Assembly: GCA_021613335.1 (NCBI GenBank)
Contig: JAJTWR010000395.1
Span: 208,501-272,500 of the forward strand
Direction: 5' to 3'
Source: Whitmania pigra
Lineage: Eukaryota > Annelida > Clitellata > Hirudinida > Haemopidae
DNA length: 64,000 nucleotides
A program made the translations under genes and the position numbers. Positions within the stretch are counted from its first letter, which is position 1; each line of letters begins with the position of its first letter. This document shows, piece after piece, positions 1 through 12,508 of the stretch. The notes below the pieces were generated by a model. That model was not told the DNA's origin, made no database searches, and saw only the letters and a list, made by a program, of their open reading frames with translations.

Positions 1-124
1 AAAAGGCCAATCAGAAAAAAGTTCTTGAAACATGTACTGTTAATTACAAATTAATTACCAATAAATCAATAGCAATTTTTAAAAGCTCATTGGCCATTTA
101 AACCAGCAAATTAAAGGCACTCAC

Positions 125-3050
125 TAGCTGTACACCACGACCACTTCGCCATCTTGGAGACTGTTCGAGAACTCGTCAGAGACGTTCTTCTGGGCGAGTT
201 TAAGGTTCTCGTTGTGGAAGTGGTCCATGATGCGACGAGTGGTCGATTTGAACTGCACATGAATATCAACAGCAGATGAATATTAATAGCGATATCACAT
301 CTATATTATAGATGTATCTCAAGAATATTAATAGTAACATCACAAGAATATTAACAGTAATATCACAAAAATATTAATAGTAATATCACAATAATATTAA
401 TAGTAACATCGCAAGTAAAGGCTGTAACTCGAGCGTAAATTGGAAACTGTAAATTATCATCCTAACCGTTTCCAGGTCCTTAATTCCTGCCACCTCCTCC
501 ATCTTGATGCAGTACTTGAAGTGCTTCAACAGGTTTTCCATGCCGACCGTCAGGGGGCGACAGGCGTTCAGAAACCTTGACGACGAAATGTTCGGTCGTG
601 AGTCGAATCGAAATAAAAAAGAGGACGACTCGATTACCGGGCGAGTCAACTCACGCGATTTGCGGTTTGAGTTCTTCGAGCAGGTCCATGGACATGTTCC
701 TGAGGTGGCCCTTATCAGAAGGTTCGAAGTCTCGGATGAACTGAAAGCGATCATCATTTGTGTCGTTCAGGTTTTGACGAATCGAATAATTCGAACGGCA
801 ACATCATCGATGGCGACAGATGAAAATAATAAAAGCAAAACTACTGATCAACGGAGTTAAATAGAAAACGGTCGAGTCATGCAATAATTGATAAGTTTAT
901 CGATTGTTTAATACTTACACCAACAACCACAAAGCAAAGAAACAGTGATAACACAAAATGAAAATATGGGCCTTAATTCTTAAAAAGCATTACTTAATTA
1001 TAATCAATCACATAAAAAGCATTACTTACTTATCATTAAACACTTAAAAAGCATTAATTCATTATCATTAAACACTTAAAAAGCATTAATTCATTATCAT
1101 TAAACACTTAAAAAGCAGTAGTCCCACATGGCCTTAACAAACCTCCCTAAGGGCGATGGCCAGGGCCTTCACCATGAGCCATGGGTCACTGATCTTCTTG
1201 TAAGTTAGCCTCAATCCCAGGCTGATGATGGATGGATGGATGTCTTGGGTTCTCCTGTTGGACGGATGGATTATGAAATCTATTAAGGATCATTCATTGT
1301 GGAATTAATTACTAATAATAATATATTAGTATGATAAATCATATCACATGACATTGTTGTGTGATGGTACTTTGTTGTAAGATTTTGTTTTTTATTATAG
1401 TGGTTGACATCACCATAACCACTACGATCATCATCCTCAGCATCATTATCATCACCAATACCATCGTCACCATTGTACGGAACTCACTCTAAGTGATCTC
1501 TAGCTCCATTGTCAACCTTAAACTCCTGCATGTGTGAGAATTCAGACTCCTACAAAATGTTCGTGATCGTTGACATCACTGACAGATGTTCACGTTCAAA
1601 ATATGTTCGGATGCACACCGCATGCTTAATGATATAATCAATAATCATAAGCCATTTATCATTGCATTCTATGACGATCACCATCAAAATATCATCATCA
1701 TCATCATAACACTACCTTGCCCGCATTGGCCTTCTTCTTGATCTTCTTCTTTTCCGATTCTCCTTGAAAAACAAAAACACAGAACCTGCATTCCACTCTG
1801 ATCCATTACCACGTAAACTTTGAGGTTACCACTCACCCGTTTGGGGGGCTGTCGGTGCACGAGCGACCTCCTTGGTCTTGGTGGACTGGGCAGAGGGCTG
1901 TTTTGGAGGTTGTTGTTGTTGCTTTTGTTTGTTTTGTGACTGTTGTTGCTGTTTGTTTTGTGGTTGTTGTTGCTGTTTGTTTTGTGGTTGTTGTTGCTGT
2001 TTGTTTTGTGGTTGTTTGTTCTGAGGTGGTTGTTGAGGCTGCTGCTGTTGCTTAGCTGCTTTTGCTGCCCTCTGCGCCTCCTATTGACAGATGTCAGCGA
2101 ACACATTAGAAAGTTATAAAAGTTTTCAAACACAAACGATTATCGACGAATCAGAGGTCAAATGCACCTGGATCTGCCGACGCTCTGCCCTCAGCTGGGC
2201 CTTGCTTTTCCCTGCTTCGGCGTTTTCCTTCTGCTGCTCCCCTGACTGGTGGTTGTTGACTTCTTCAGCGATGGGGGCCGTTTTCTTAGGTTCTCTGGTG
2301 ACTGCTGGAGCCTGAGGCAAGGAGTTGTTCTGCTCCGGAGTATTGAGGATGGCTGTGGAATTTGTAGAGTACATTTTAAAGAATTTCATTTTTAATTTTT
2401 TAAGGATTTGTGGCATTGTGTTAGATGTGCTGCATTTAAAATGCACTGATCCTATATCAATTGCATAAATGAAGCTTTGATCTTTATTTCTGACAAAAAT
2501 AGCATACTTACTGCTGCTTGTGCAATTAATTAATGCCATAAATAGATAAATTATTTTGGTTATGATGTAATGCAATTCCAGTTGAATCCAATAAAGAATA
2601 TTCTAATTCACTTTTCAACATATGTTGCACAGTTACAACATTTAACAATTGCTTACCTGATGCTTTAGATGTTTTTTGTGGACTAGCAGCTCTTGTGATA
2701 TTGTGATTTACATTTGGCAATGCCATACTGACTGCTATCCCATCTGTGGGCAAGATTATTTTAATTATTAACAAAAAATATTAAAATGTTGCTGTTAAAC
2801 ATGGCTAAATGTTTAGTAGAACCTGGATCTTTTAATAAACTCAACAACGTGTAGAGCAACTGCTCTTTAGACAGCACGGTCGAGTTAAGAAAACCTAACC
2901 AAAGTATACTCATAATAAAGAACTACTATAACTAACAACTTAGATACAAGTATCTTCAAAACGTAAAAAAAAGTACTTGACTAAACAAAACTACTGTGTG
3001 GACTAACCCGCAGTCTGTTTGCCTTTAGATTTTGGTTTTCGTGGGGACAT
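125..3050 (-). CDS. EIF2B4: eIF2B subunit delta, partial (C-terminus beyond left edge)
   Basis: Delta (regulatory) subunit of eIF2B, the guanine-nucleotide exchange factor that recycles eIF2-GDP to eIF2-GTP in translation initiation. Exons read on the minus strand: 3050-3008 (start MSPRKPKSKGK), 2743-2657, 2352-2168, 2080-1837, 1762-1716, about 1221-1143, about 780-655, 575-467 and 252-125. The N-terminal half is the usual disordered, charged region with a KAQLRAERR motif and a glutamine/asparagine-rich repeat (QNKQQQQP, about 2000-1900). The later exons match the helical start of the eIF2B alpha/beta/delta fold, including FLNACRPLTVGM, which aligns with the FLTQCRPLSASM region of the animal protein. 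The last exon ends at DGEVVVVYS; the Rossmann-like C-terminal half lies outside the window. I could not find the exon that should fall between 1716 and 1221, and the acceptor near 780 has no clear AG, so this part of the model is uncertain. Confidence 0.85.
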
Positions 3051-3551
3051 AACTTAATATAAAACATTAATAGCTCAAAAATCATTACAAAAGATAAAAA
3101 CAAATCAATATTAGCAAAGGCGAGTTACCTGAATTCTTAAATGTTAAATAAACTCCGCAAAATGCAAAATTTCGTGCCTGATGAAATACTCCACAGTGTA
3201 AACACACCAATCCAAGATCTATAATACTGCTCTACTGTGTTATTTTAAATCGACTTGAGTAATTAAATATTAAAACTTATTTTTAAATATTGCCAATGAC
3301 AGTACATTTTGTAATTATAAGCATTTTAGGCAATTAATTTATTTTTTTTACAAAATATATTTTATAACATTGATGTAATGTGATTAAAATAGTACTTGTA
3401 AAGACGTTAATAATTAAATTTAAAATATTTTAGTTAAATTATCATTTTAAAGTTTTGGTAAGCGAAAGGATGCAGACGAGTTTTAACCTATCGCACCCCA
3501 GCGCCATAACTTATTCTCTGCGTCATTTTTTCTAATTAATTAAGGTGACTG
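3051..3551. other. EIF2B4-DMC1 divergent intergenic region
   Basis: About 500 bases separate the two start codons of head-to-head genes. The DNA is AT-rich with no convincing TATA box or long repeat. It must hold both promoters, since neither gene has an obvious upstream coding exon here. A less AT-rich patch lies at 3461-3510, just ahead of the DMC1 start. Confidence 0.5.
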
Positions 3552-4568
3552 ATGGCTGATCAAACACTGAATGAAGTAACTGATGACGATTTGGACGAAT
3601 CGTTTTTCCAAGACATTGATTTGCTTCAAAATCATGGGATAAACGTAGCAGACATCAAGAAGATGAAACTTGCTGGCATATGTACCGTCAAAGGCGTTCA
3701 GATGACAACTCGCAAGAGACTCATCGCCATAAAAGGTCTTTCTGAAGCTAAGGTCGATAAAATCAAAGAAAGCGTGACCAAGTTAACTAAAGAAGGCTTT
3801 CTGACCGCCCTGGAGTTTGCAGAGAAACGAAAGCATTGCTTCAAGATCAGCACAGGCAGTTCTGAGTTCGACAAACTGCTCGGAGGAGGAATTGAAAGCA
3901 TGTCCATCACGGAAGCCTTTGGCGAATTCAGAACGGGAAAAACCCAGTTAGCTCACACCCTCTGCGTGACAACGCAGATGCCTGGCCAGCGGGGCTACAG
4001 TGGAGGAAAGGTTATATACATCGACACGGAAAACACGTTCAGACCGGACAGACTGAGACCAATTGCCGATCGTTTCAATCTCGACCAAGATGCAGCGCTG
4101 GACAACGTGCTCTACGCCAGAGCCTACACAAGCGAACACCAATACGAGATTCTGGATTTTGTAGCGGCCAAGTTTCACGAGGAGGCAGGCATCTTCAAGC
4201 TGCTTATTGTCGACTCCATAATGGCTCTCTTCAGGGTCGACTTCAGCGGAAGAGGCGAGCTGGCCGACAGACAGCAGAAACTGGCTCAGCTTCTCAGCAG
4301 GCTCCAGAAGATCTCCGAAGAGTATAACGTGGCCGTCTTTGTGACGAATCAGATGACTGCCGATCCAGGGGCAACCATGACGTTCCAGGCTGACCCAAAG
4401 AAACCAGTCGGGGGCCATGTCCTGGCACACGCTTCCACTACCAGGATAAGCCTTCGTAAGGGCAGAGGTGAAATAAGGATTGCCAAAATCTACGACAGCC
4501 CAGACATGCCGGAAAGCGAAGCCTCGTTTGCAATCACATCGGGAGGGGTGGCGGACGCAAAAGAATGA
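3552..4568 (+). CDS. DMC1: meiotic recombinase DMC1, single exon
   Basis: 338-residue RecA/RAD51-family recombinase that forms filaments on single-stranded DNA and catalyses strand exchange between homologues in meiosis. The length fits animal DMC1 (about 340). An N-terminal helix-hairpin-helix domain covers roughly residues 20-85. The Walker A loop is GEFRTGKTQ near residue 130 and the Walker B strand is [11 protein letters not shown] near residue 220. The ssDNA-binding loops follow: the FSGRGEL region and the [16 protein letters not shown] region. The C-terminal run [22 protein letters not shown] is conserved. The [13 protein letters not shown] and DPKKPVGGH signatures favour DMC1 over RAD51. 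The reading frame is uninterrupted with no intron, although the neighbouring genes carry up to 12 coding exons. The start chosen is the first ATG and gives the full family length. Confidence 0.96.
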   Translation: MADQTLNEVTDDDLDESFFQDIDLLQNHGINVADIKKMKLAGICTVKGVQMTTRKRLIAIKGLSEAKVDKIKESVTKLTKEGFLTALEFAEKRKHCFKISTGSSEFDKLLGGGIESMSITEAFGEFRTGKTQLAHTLCVTTQMPGQRGYSGGKVIYIDTENTFRPDRLRPIADRFNLDQDAALDNVLYARAYTSEHQYEILDFVAAKFHEEAGIFKLLIVDSIMALFRVDFSGRGELADRQQKLAQLLSRLQKISEEYNVAVFVTNQMTADPGATMTFQADPKKPVGGHVLAHASTTRISLRKGRGEIRIAKIYDSPDMPESEASFAITSGGVADAKE

Positions 4569-5571
4569 TTGAACTGAATGGTTCTAATTACCGTCTCATT
4601 GTTCTCTCTCTACTGTTTAATTTTTAACGGTTTTTATTGCTCATGTGATTATTGAATAACTGATTTAATGTTGCAAACAGGATTGAAGATGGTCGCCAGT
4701 TACTAACTACTTACACCTTGCTTCCAAATCATTAAAAACGGGTTTACTGTATTCCATCTGACCAGCAGATTAGAAATAGCTTTGACTATTTCACTCTCTT
4801 CTGAAAAATGAATCTAAAATTCTACCCACAATCTTGTATTCTGCTACAAGTTCAGAACCTTCACACACTTTTTTCACACATTTTCACGATTATGCTTTAT
4901 ATCATTTTGAAGCCATTGCAGCCAAACTGCCCTTATAGAAGAGCTACTTAAGCATCTCGAAGACATTTTCAGCACATTATTTGATTTGAACTGTGTTCCT
5001 CCATTTTGAATAAAAACAGCAAATTATCTGAGAAAAAGCCGCTGAGATGAGAATTTGTGACTGCAGCAGATGGAATTAGGAATGAGTAAAAGGTGCTGAC
5101 CAATAATCAATCGTAACTGTTTGCAATCGGAATGGGGGAGTAATCATCAGAATTCACATAAAAATCATTGCGAGATGTCGATAACTGACAGTTTAGCTGT
5201 TAACAGTGAATAAAAGAGATTGTAAAAGCATCGACACGAATATCAGATGTCAGCATTGCTAATCGATTGCAGACACATTGTCTTCGGAAGAGCATTCAAA
5301 ACAATGGCTTCAAATGAGACTAGATTCTAGAATAGATTTTGTCCTTCGGATACAAAAAAATAATGATATTAATATCAACACAGATGCTTAAAAAGCCACA
5401 TTTGACCACATATTCTGACTAGGGGTTATCATTGGCAGTAAAAGTACGACACGCGAATAGAAATGTTAACGACTATTATTTAACAAATACCAGCAACGAA
5501 TGCAGATTGAGCTACCGATAATAGTCCTACGATGGGGTTTGTTAATGGTCATCTATACGAGCTTCTGCATG
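4569..5571. other. DMC1 / V-ATPase C convergent intergenic region
   Basis: About 1 kb between the stop codons of two converging genes. AT-rich unique-looking sequence, presumably both 3' untranslated regions. No conserved coding segment, long microsatellite or transposon end was recognised. Confidence 0.5.
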
Positions 5572-8500
5572 TCAGTTGCCAATGTCGATGATGATTTTGC
5601 AGTACACGTACGGATAGTACTCGGCAGAGGAGGCTGCAGTCAGGCCAGGAAGATCACCAACCTGAAAAAGAAAGGAAGAGATTAAGGATGCAACTATTTT
5701 ATTTTTTTTTTAATTTTTGAAGATTTATGAATAGTGACTTGAAACTGGATTAGAAATAATTTATATTTTCTTGAGCTCACAAATGAAAAATTTAGACATA
5801 AATCTAAATTCCCAAAAGTACGACCAGAAAAGTACAAGCAGACTCAACAAAAACAACTGACCTCGATGTTGGAGAGTCCGCTGTTGTCGAGATGACCGTA
5901 AAGTTCGTTGAGCACGTCCCTCAACTTTTTGTGGTTCTTTTTGGGGGATGCCAACAACATCGGTTGAAAGTTCACAGGTAAGCCATATCTGTGGTTTACA
6001 AGTTTATTGACTGCATTACTGTTTGTATTACTGGTTGCACTGCTGATTGCGTTACTTACTGTGTTACTGATTGTGTTATTATTATAATTATTATTAATAT
6101 TAAATTAAAGATTGTATTGATGGGAACGAATGAATGAATCTGCAGTGATAAATTTGAAAAAGAATGTGGTGTTATGATAACAAAATAAAGGACGTACAAA
6201 GCAGATGGAACAATAAAACAGAATGTTTGACGTAGGACAATTAATTTGATTGAAACACGAAAGTGATTGAAATAACAACCTGAGAACAGATTCAACATAA
6301 AGTCTGAGGGCCTTCACATGGATGTAAGCTATGAAGGACTCTCCAAAGTTCACCCTCAACCATCTCACCAAAGGTCCCTGAAGAAGGAAATTTATAATAA
6401 TTAAAAATATAATTAACATTATTTATTATAATAGATGAAGAATATAAATAAAAGATAATATTCATAAATGTAATTAACATTATTTATGATAATAGATGCA
6501 GAACAGTAAAAACAAACATAGCAAACATAATACCAACATAAAATATGAGACAAAATAATTTCGAACGAGTCAACCGCAGAGACTAAGTGTCACCAAGTGC
6601 AAGACACAAGTCATTAAAGTTCACAACAAACGTCATTAAGTACGTGTCACAAGTCATTTAAATGCGTGACGACTGCTCGATTGCTCACAAATTGTTTCTT
6701 CTTGTCGGTGACGAGTTTCGTTATTTCCGAACGACCTGCCAGAAGCTCCTCCTCGTTGTACGTGAAGTCTCTCACTATGAACCTGTCGTGCACGCGCAAG
6801 TTGTAAGTGCACAATGTTACGATCGAGAGAAGGAAAATGGTTGACTATGTCTTCATAATTAACAATAATAATAATAACAATAATAATAATGATGATGATA
6901 ACAATTTTCCGGTCATGACATGTCACGCACATTTACCTAGGCCCGCAACCTTAAACAACTTGTCACAACTGACATCAGAGAGAAGGTTGACATGATAAAT
7001 GGGAGGAACTGGGTGTGGAATGAACGAGGGATGGATGGACGGATGAATGGAGTGATGGACAGATGAATGAATGAATAGACCGAGTGATGGAAGTATAATG
7101 AAAGGGCAAATTCCCACTTGTTCTCCTTGGCCTTCTGCTTGAAATCAAGGACGACCTTCTTGAAGACTGTCACTGCAAACAGGATGTAGTCATGGTCCCT
7201 GCTTATCTCCCTTCACAACAACAACAACCATAGCTACAACAATGACCAGTTGCGGCAGTGATGACAAAAGTCAATCGTGTCTAAAACAAAACAAAATAAA
7301 AACCAATCGCGACGAGAGCTGATCGACGAACCTGGCTGATCTCGGCACGATCATGTCGCAGAGGGTCTCGTACTTCACCATGAAGTCCTTAAAGTGACCC
7401 CTGAGAAAGTTAAGGTCAAGGCCATCACCATCATCGCCATAACACCACAACGATCAATTTAAGACTAAGTACTTGGGCACAACAACCAGGACGGTGACGA
7501 GGTATTCCGAGCCGAGAACAAAGTCCTCCTTGTGCACGATGTGGCAAAGGTCACGACTCAAGAGGGTCCCCCTGAAACATTGCAAATTTATGAGTGGATG
7601 GATGGATGGGTGGATGGATGGATAGGTGGATGGGTGGATGGATATATGAGTGTAGGGGAGAATGGACAAATGGATGGATCCGTGAATGGATGGGTGGGTT
7701 AATGGGTAGTTGGGTGGGTAAATGATGAGGTACTAATGGCACCAACATGGCCTTCTTCTCAAGGTTCTGAATGTTTCCCTTGAGGTTGTTGTAGGCCATC
7801 GATTTGGATTTCAAGTCCTGTTCTATCTGAGTCACTTGCTGGAGCCGTGACATTAACATACAAGAGCGCTAATTAGATTTTCACACTTGATAGTCATTGA
7901 ATATTCATGAGGGCCAAATAAGGAGAGACAAGTTAAAGGTGACAAAGGTGCACTAATTGCAATTATAAAACTTTTCACACTGGCAATGATGATGGTAACC
8001 TAAAAACATAATAATACTAATACTATTTATTATTATATTATTGTTTTATATAATATGATGTAACATCTAAGATATAACAAAGATGTCCGTAACTGTGAAA
8101 TCATTATTATAATTACAATATTGCTATTACTATTAGTATCATCACTAATTTTATTATTAACAAAAATTTAAAGTATCAAGCTGATGAAATTGTTAGAAAC
8201 ATTTTTCAAGGGAACAATGCCACCGACTTTGGCGATGAGGTCCGAGATGCTCTTGATTGGTTGGTTGACCGAGTACTTGGCTAAATCCCATTGGAACCTG
8301 GTCAGGTAACTCCTCATGGTGTCTTTGGAGTGAAACAAGAGATGTAAATAGCAAGTATAATAAATTAATTATTAAGTGATTATTAATTGTAATAATATGT
8401 AATCAACTAACATAAATTATAATTACTATAACAATAATAATAATAATGACATACAATAATATTTTAAACAATTAATTATAATAATTTCAAAATAAATTAT

Positions 8501-10230
8501 AAATTATTATAATTATTATTAATAGTATATTAATAAAAATAATAAAACACTTTGAAAACCAAAGAGGAAGTTGTGTCTTTAAAAGTGCAACAGGAGTTTT
8601 AAAAAAATGATTGTTATTATTGCTATTATCATCACATCATCATCACCACTATCATTATTATTGTTATTAATATTATTATTATCACTATCGCCATCATCAT
8701 TATCAAACAAATGGCAACTTCTACATACCAGTGATAATGAAAATTACAGCAGTGATATATCAATGATACTAATGGTTACTTTGTAAGGTACCAATGGTTT
8801 TGTGACAATGAATATGATGCAGACGATTGTAAGGATGATGGGGATGGTCATCATAAGTATGGTGATGACCCTGGTCGTAATGATTTTGTGCATTAATGAT
8901 GATGATGATGATGATGACGATGATGATGATGATTGACGATGATGAAGATGTTGTTGTTGATGATGACAACAAAGACAAAGGCAACGATTACATCCGTTGA
9001 CGAGCAAAGACTCCTGGATTTTGTCCTTTTCCCCTTCCATCACTTCCCTCATGTATTGAGCGACCTTCCTCACAACACTAACAATCAAACATAAATTATT
9101 ATTATAATTATTATTAATATTAACCATCAATAGTCTAACAGAGATTATTCATTCTCACAAACAATAAATTGTCAAATCACAAAAAACTCAACGTCATTAT
9201 TACAATTATTATTATTTTTTCACTAAAAATCATTATTCACGCATAAATTATTATTATTATTATCATTATTAATATTTTCATCCATTTAGCCATAATTGCT
9301 GAAGACTAATAATAAGCGACAGAAACTCTTGTGAGTGTGTTAGTCTTCCTTTGTGATTGGTCAATAAATCTTAACTTGTAACAGTTATATCATCATAAAT
9401 AACCATCTAGTAACTATTATTATTTAACCATCTGAGCATTACTATTATTACTATTATTATTATTATTATTATTTAACCATCCAATAACTATTATTAATTA
9501 AGCATTTAATAATTATTATTACACAAGCATAATTGATTAGATTAATCAATAATTCTTGACTTGGCGATCAAGCATTGACGCATCCAGATGTAACCATAGA
9601 ACATAGTCATCATCATCCTCTTCATCATCATCATCATCACCATCATCATCACCAACTAACATGTCTACGTAGACGTCCAGTTTCAAGAGTTCGTCCGAGA
9701 GGCCAACCAGTACATCCAACGTTCCAACCTGCATGAATCATCATCTCCATCACCTTTATCACCATCATCATCATCATCATCATCTTCATCATCATCATCT
9801 TCATCTTCATCATCTTCATCATAACATAGCTTGTCTTCACCACTTCAGCTTCATCTTCATCATATTCTCATCTTCATCTTCTTCTTCTTCTTAAAGTCAT
9901 CAATAACATCACCCACACCAACAGTTTCTTGACCATCATCCACCACTACTTTTACACGAGATAATAAATAAATAATATAGATAACTAATTAAAGTAATAG
10001 AGATAAATAATTTAAATAATATAGGTAAAGTTACAGGCCACCACATTAACCATTACCCTCCTAATCACCTTGAGATCGGGGATGTGGAACTTGAAATTAT
10101 ACGAGAGGCCATTTTGTTTCGAGGTGACGTTGTTCATCAGCTCCCAAGTCTGTGCACAGGTTTTGTCACCAGGAGCACTGATCAGCCAGAACTCTTGGAT
10201 CTCCTTCAGCTTTAATTCTTGGTTCTCCAT
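5572..10230 (-). CDS. ATP6V1C1: V-type proton ATPase subunit C
   Basis: Subunit C of the peripheral V1 sector, which links V1 to V0 and controls reversible assembly of the vacuolar proton pump. Twelve minus-strand coding exons: 10230-10069, 9728-about 9653, about 9086-8989, 8322-8228, 7839-7747, 7571-7473, 7400-7332, 7198-7118, 6782-6689, 6377-6290, 5988-5862 and 5661-5572. Nearly all junctions join in phase. Diagnostic stretches in order: [116 protein letters not shown] and the end [16 protein letters not shown]. The N-terminus is slightly longer ([12 protein letters not shown]) than the vertebrate form. The junction between the second and third exons does not resolve cleanly in phase by eye. 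Introns are rich in ATT and ATGG repeats. The gene symbol follows the vertebrate paralogue it resembles. Confidence 0.95.
7590..7725 (+). repeat. imperfect ATGG/GGTGG tetranucleotide repeat in V-ATPase C intron
   Basis: Runs of GGATGGATGG interspersed with GGTGGGT variants, within an intron. Same motif family as the larger arrays near 12 kb and 19.2 kb. Confidence 0.8.
9740..9895 (+). repeat. CAT/CTT trinucleotide tract in V-ATPase C intron
   Basis: Interrupted (ATC)n and (TTC)n microsatellite between the first two coding exons. Any long open frames through it are low-complexity artefacts. Confidence 0.8.
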
Positions 10231-10491
10231 CGGTGATGTCGGTCCTTTTATGAGCGTTGAATGAATGCTGCTGTGAAATGAAATGATTCGTCGAGCAGAC
10301 TGCAAGTACCACACAGAGCTGTAAAATATGTTTGTGTTAACTTGTGGCAATGATCGGATTGGTAAGAGTGAAGCTTTATAAAGTGAAATAAGGTTTAAAA
10401 CAGACGTCCCTTTAGTCTGATTTTTTATTTATTTTTTATATCTTGTCTTCATTTAAAACAATAATTTCATAAAATGCAAATATACTTACAA

Positions 10492-10569
10492 GCTGGATAG
10501 CCCAACGAGATCAGAACATCTGCGTTACTGTCAACAGCATTCAACCACAAGAGTTCATTCAGATGCTGA
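10492..10569 (-). other. possible upstream (5' UTR) exon of the V-ATPase C gene
   Basis: On the minus strand this segment is flanked by a good acceptor (tcttatttttcag) and a consensus donor (gtaagt). It could read LNELLWLNAVDSNADVLISL, but I recognise no family. It lies just upstream of the V-ATPase C start codon exon, so a spliced leader-type 5' exon is the simplest reading. Transcript data would decide. Confidence 0.3.
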
Positions 10570-11141
10570 AAAATAAGACCAGAAAAAAAAACACCTTTTA
10601 AAATGGATGAGTTTTTGAAATTCTCGATCAGATTTCGAACGTGGGGAATTCCTCTTCGTGAGGCAATGCAACGTATGGGAATTGTTAGAACATCAAACGC
10701 GAAATACGTCTGCTCCGCCAGCCTGCGCCATCCGAGACATTTGTTTACGAACAGTCAGAAAATTATAATTTTCTTTTAAATATATGATATATTAAAAATA
10801 CGAAATTTTATATTTTAACAATTAAACTGTTGGCATTAATTCGTTAGAGTTTAATTTGAATGTTCAATTCTCAATTTTACCGACAAATTAAAGTTTATAT
10901 TGGGCCGCGAACTCAAAGTCTAAAATTATTCAAAGAAAATTTATTTTTCCATAAATAAACAATAAAACTAACAATAATAAAAAAAGTGACATTTTAAAAA
11001 CAAGAGAACGAAATTTGGCAAATCAAAGCGACAAAAAAGTTGTTTTGTGTGTAATTAAACACTGCGGAGCTGGTATCGAATTACAGAAACAATCGAGCGA
11101 ACATTCTTTATATCGGCTGACTAGAACCAGGCGTGCAAATG

Positions 11142-11190
<49 letters not shown>

Positions 11191-11236
11191 CATCATCATA
11201 ATCATATTATTATTATTATTATTATTTTTATATTGC
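11142..11236 (+). repeat. (ATT)n microsatellite
   Basis: Nearly perfect ATT trinucleotide run with a short ATC interruption near 11190-11205. Confidence 0.9.
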
Positions 11237-11429
11237 CAAGTTTTAACGTTACTTGCAACTGATTTTATTGTTAGATGGTGATGCTGACGATGACGACGAT
11301 AACGAAAATGATAACGATGACGATGATCAGGTTGCCGAATATGGTGATGAATTAAAAAAAAGAGTTGTCAAAGAATCATCTGATGTCATTGCCGAAGAAA
11401 AAGACGCAGGGGGCGTTGTCCCATGTTGC

Positions 11430-11431
11430 AG

Positions 11432-11464
<33 letters not shown>

Positions 11465-11535
11465 GTCGTCGTCGTCGTCGTCATCATCATCATCATCGTC
11501 GTTGACATCATCATCATCATCATCACCACCGCCAT
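11430..11535 (+). repeat. (ATC)n/(GTC)n microsatellite
   Basis: ATC repeats with an embedded GTC block near 11464-11482, a pattern that recurs at 14.8 and 22.2 kb. Confidence 0.9.
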
Positions 11536-11927
11536 CCACACAGATTGCTTATCCAGATGCCAAAGATGCTGGAAACATCGCCAGGAGGTGATTACGCAAC
11601 CGGAAAAACACCATTAAGTATTCCAATTGATGATAACTGATGGCAATGATGAAGGTGTCGATGATGATGATGATGATGACGATGACGGTGACGATGATGA
11701 TGATGCAAGCGAATTTAGAACTCCGTAACAACCAATCATCATTATCGTCATCAGCGTCGTCATCAACGAAGAGACTTGATATACATCGACGGCTATCTTT
11801 ATCATCATCATCATCATTATCATTAACATCGTCATCATCATCATCATCATCATCGTAGTATCAATTTCAATTGAGATTTCTAGAATCTAAAAAAAAAATC
11901 ACTTCTAATGATGACGACGTCGACGAT

Positions 11928-12508
11928 GATGGATGGATGGATGGATGGATGAACAGATGAATGGATGGATGGATGGATGGATGGATGGATGGATGGATGG
12001 ATGGATGATGGATGGATGGATGGATGGATGGATGGATGGATGGATGGATGGATGGATGGATGGATGGATGGATGGATGGATGGATGGATGGATGGATGAT
12101 GGATGGATGGATGGATGGATGGATGGATGGATGGATGGATGGAGGATGGATGGATGGATGGATGGATGGATGGATGGATGGATGGATGGATGGATGATGG
12201 ATGGATGGATGATGGATGGATGGATGGATGGATGGATGGATGGATGGATGGATGGATGGATGGATGGATGGATGGATGGATGGATGGATGGATGGATGAT
12301 GGATGGATGGATGGATGGATGGATGGATGGATGGATGGATGGATGGATGGATGGATGGATGGATGGATGGATGGATGGATGGATGGATGCTGGATGGATG
12401 GATGGATGGAATGGATGGATGGATGGATGGATGGATGGATGGATGGATGGATGGATGGATGGTGGATGGATGGATGGATGGATGGCTGGATGGATGGATA
12501 CATGGATG
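11928..12508 (+). repeat. ATGG tetranucleotide array
   Basis: About 580 bases of (GATG)n on the plus strand, with occasional GATGATGG, GGAGG, GATGC and GGTGG interruptions. Three of six frames stay open because the unit contains no stop, giving MDGW or IHPS repeat peptides; these are not genes. The interruptions divide the array into blocks of roughly 60-120 bases. Confidence 0.97.

Noticed and set aside
3948..4430. 160-residue frame antisense to DMC1
   Set aside because: Shadow of the conserved DMC1 coding sequence.
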